From: Reticulitermes lucifugus
Taxonomy: Eukaryota > Arthropoda > Insecta > Blattodea > Rhinotermitidae
Direction: 5' to 3'
NCBI GenBank assembly: GCA_026260175.1
Contig: JAKCWW010002130.1
Coordinates: forward strand, 2,462 to 51,326
DNA: 48,865 bases
Part shown: positions 47,434-48,865 of the stretch, piece after piece
How the letters are laid out: each line of letters starts with the position of its first letter
Numbering within the stretch: position 1 is the stretch's first letter
Notes under the pieces: generated by a model
Database searches by the model: none
Told to the model about the DNA's origin: nothing
The model's input: only the letters and a program-made list of their open reading frames with translations
Made by a program: the position numbers and the translations under genes

Positions 47434-47697
47434 GTACAGTCAATGCAGCTGTTTTGATATAATTTTAATCTGTACCTGCAGCTCCATGTGTAGACCTGTA
47501 TGTTGAGTCATCATCAGGCCTGTGTACAAGATCTTGAATGTTTCTTAAACTGTCAGAGACATGTATTACTGTTAGAAGTGATATAGTTTCTAGTTGCATC
47601 CATGTACATGGGCATGATCATGGCTCAACATGAGTTGAAACATCCAGCTGCAGACACAAATTAAAACTGTACTGGACAGAGTTGTATTGACTGTACT
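47434..47697. mobile_element. foldback element with inverted ends AGTACAGTCAAT
   Basis: Arms of ~87 bp (47434-47520, 47611-47697) around a 90-base centre. Arms share ctgcag, attaaaa and the terminal agtacagtcaat. The right arm keeps a CTGATGA-like core with a GGCTC/GAGTT stem and GAAAC (47614-47641). It is in the intron upstream of w1. Confidence 0.6.
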
Positions 47698-48808
47698 ATA
47701 TACGTTTTATAAATAATGATATTTAACTAAGGGCTCCAAAATGCAAGTCATAAGCTTTACGACATTTGTGGTTCAAATTTGAGCTGGAATATTCAGTTAA
47801 AAACAACAATATCAATCAGAGTAATTTTTGCATAAGCATTTAACATGCTCCTCCTATAAATAAAATAAATAAATAAACACATCAACCTAACATTTAAGCA
47901 TGTGTTAGTCGCTTCACAAGACATTACCTGGAAAGGTTAATAAGAAAGTGGAGCTAAGATGTATGATGTAATTTGTGGTACATTAATGCACACAAGAGAG
48001 GCAATGTACGTATAAAAAGTAACACTCAGGTGCATTCACACAACCATTGTTGCCGTGGAAAAGCAGTTAAGTATTAAATATTCTGAGTGTGTGCCTGCAG
48101 CCTCAGTCATCCAGCATGCACTGTATTATATTGTCATCTGTGGCCTATCTAGCTGTAACATATTTTTCTACAATATCTCATAAATGGCACGATTTTTGGA
48201 AAAAAAGTTATTGAACGTAAATTGTGTGTTTTGATTTTCTCTACAATTATTTTGTAAAACATCTCCATTCTAAGATGAATTCAGTGAGATATTATCATAA
48301 ATGCACATAGGTTGTCACATAAAGTACCTGTTATTCTTGTCAGATTTTAATGCAACTTGAATTTTCTCGACAGATTTTTGAAAAATACTCAGATACCAAA
48401 TTTCATGAAAATTTGTCCAGTGGGAGCAGAGTTTTTCGATGTGGACAGACGGACATCACAAAGCATAGTCACTTTTTGCAATTTTGTGAACGCGCCCAAA
48501 AACCAGCCGACATTCACATCAGACATCTAGGACTATAATTTGAGGATGACGCAGTACTGAGAACACAAGTGTGCTATGGACCATATCACATTCAAGGAAA
48601 ACTGCAACACAATGTGCTGCCTCCCTCTCTTACATGAACAACGATAAATCACGCAATCATCAACACCATCCGTCTGCAAGTATGACCTAACAAGTGAAGT
48701 GCAATGTCAACAGCACAGATCCAAATCATTCACAAGCACCTGTGCTTTCAAAAAGTGAACACAAAATGGGTTCTTCCAATCCAAGATGAGACACAAACTA
48801 CCCATATA
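47698..48808. other. partial intron upstream of exon w1, nothing coding
   Basis: No exon with matching phase was found. The stretch near 48390-48460 (atttcatgaaaatttgtcca, gtggacagacgg) has the look of a common invertebrate dispersed repeat. Confidence 0.45.
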
Positions 48809-48865
48809 CAGTAGAACCCGGATAAGAAGTCCCCGCATAAGAAGTTTTCCCCTGTAAGAAGTCTG
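48809..48865 (+). mobile_element. pogo/Tigger-like terminus cut by the window edge
   Basis: TA followed by CAGTAGAACCCGGATAAG and ccccgcataagaag. CAGT(A/T)GAACCC ends with a TA duplication are typical of pogo-group elements. Only the first 57 bases are visible. Confidence 0.45.

Overview
The window is insect nuclear DNA dominated by one very large gene on the minus strand: the 3' (C-terminal) part of the giant endocytic receptor LRP2/megalin (Drosophila mgl). Thirty coding exons can be placed between 47287 and the stop codon at 11889. All exon phases join without a frameshift and give 2,549 residues, a little over half of a typical ~4,600-residue megalin; the 5' half lies beyond the right edge. 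TTAGG units, Tc1/mariner, hAT and pogo-like remnants, several short interspersed families and introns of ~0.3-1.7 kb fit a large-genome insect. The repeat style suggests Blattodea (cockroach or termite), but that is an impression, not a proof.

Layout, left to right. 1-273 is a minisatellite. 274-9420 is intergenic: an hAT-like MITE, tRNA-derived SINE copies, a 592-bp TA-flanked foldback element, an interstitial TTAGG array beside a 700-bp AT-rich tract, and a short perfect-stem hairpin. About 9420-11888 is the probable 3' UTR of the LRP2 gene, with a SINE inside it. 11889-47287 holds the 30 exons. 47288-48865 is part of the next upstream intron and ends in a pogo/Tigger-like terminus.

The encoded protein, N to C: the rest of one YWTD beta-propeller, EGF, propeller, EGF, ten LDL-receptor class A (LA) modules, two EGF, propeller, EGF, eleven LA modules, two EGF, propeller, two EGF, one transmembrane helix and a ~160-residue tail with one NPxY endocytosis signal (NPMY). 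The 10 + 11 LA clusters occur in both LRP1 and LRP2. Only two EGF modules before the membrane, a tail element [10 protein letters not shown] and the acidic C-terminus identify LRP2 rather than LRP1.

The points most worth a second look are two introns with GC instead of GT donors; near-perfect intronic hairpins; foldback repeats carrying a CTGATGA...GAAAC core with compensating stem changes, similar to the hammerhead ribozyme core; a mariner copy that kept its ends but lost its catalytic domain; and a TIR repeat family seeded through the introns, including a copy reduced to its two inverted repeats.
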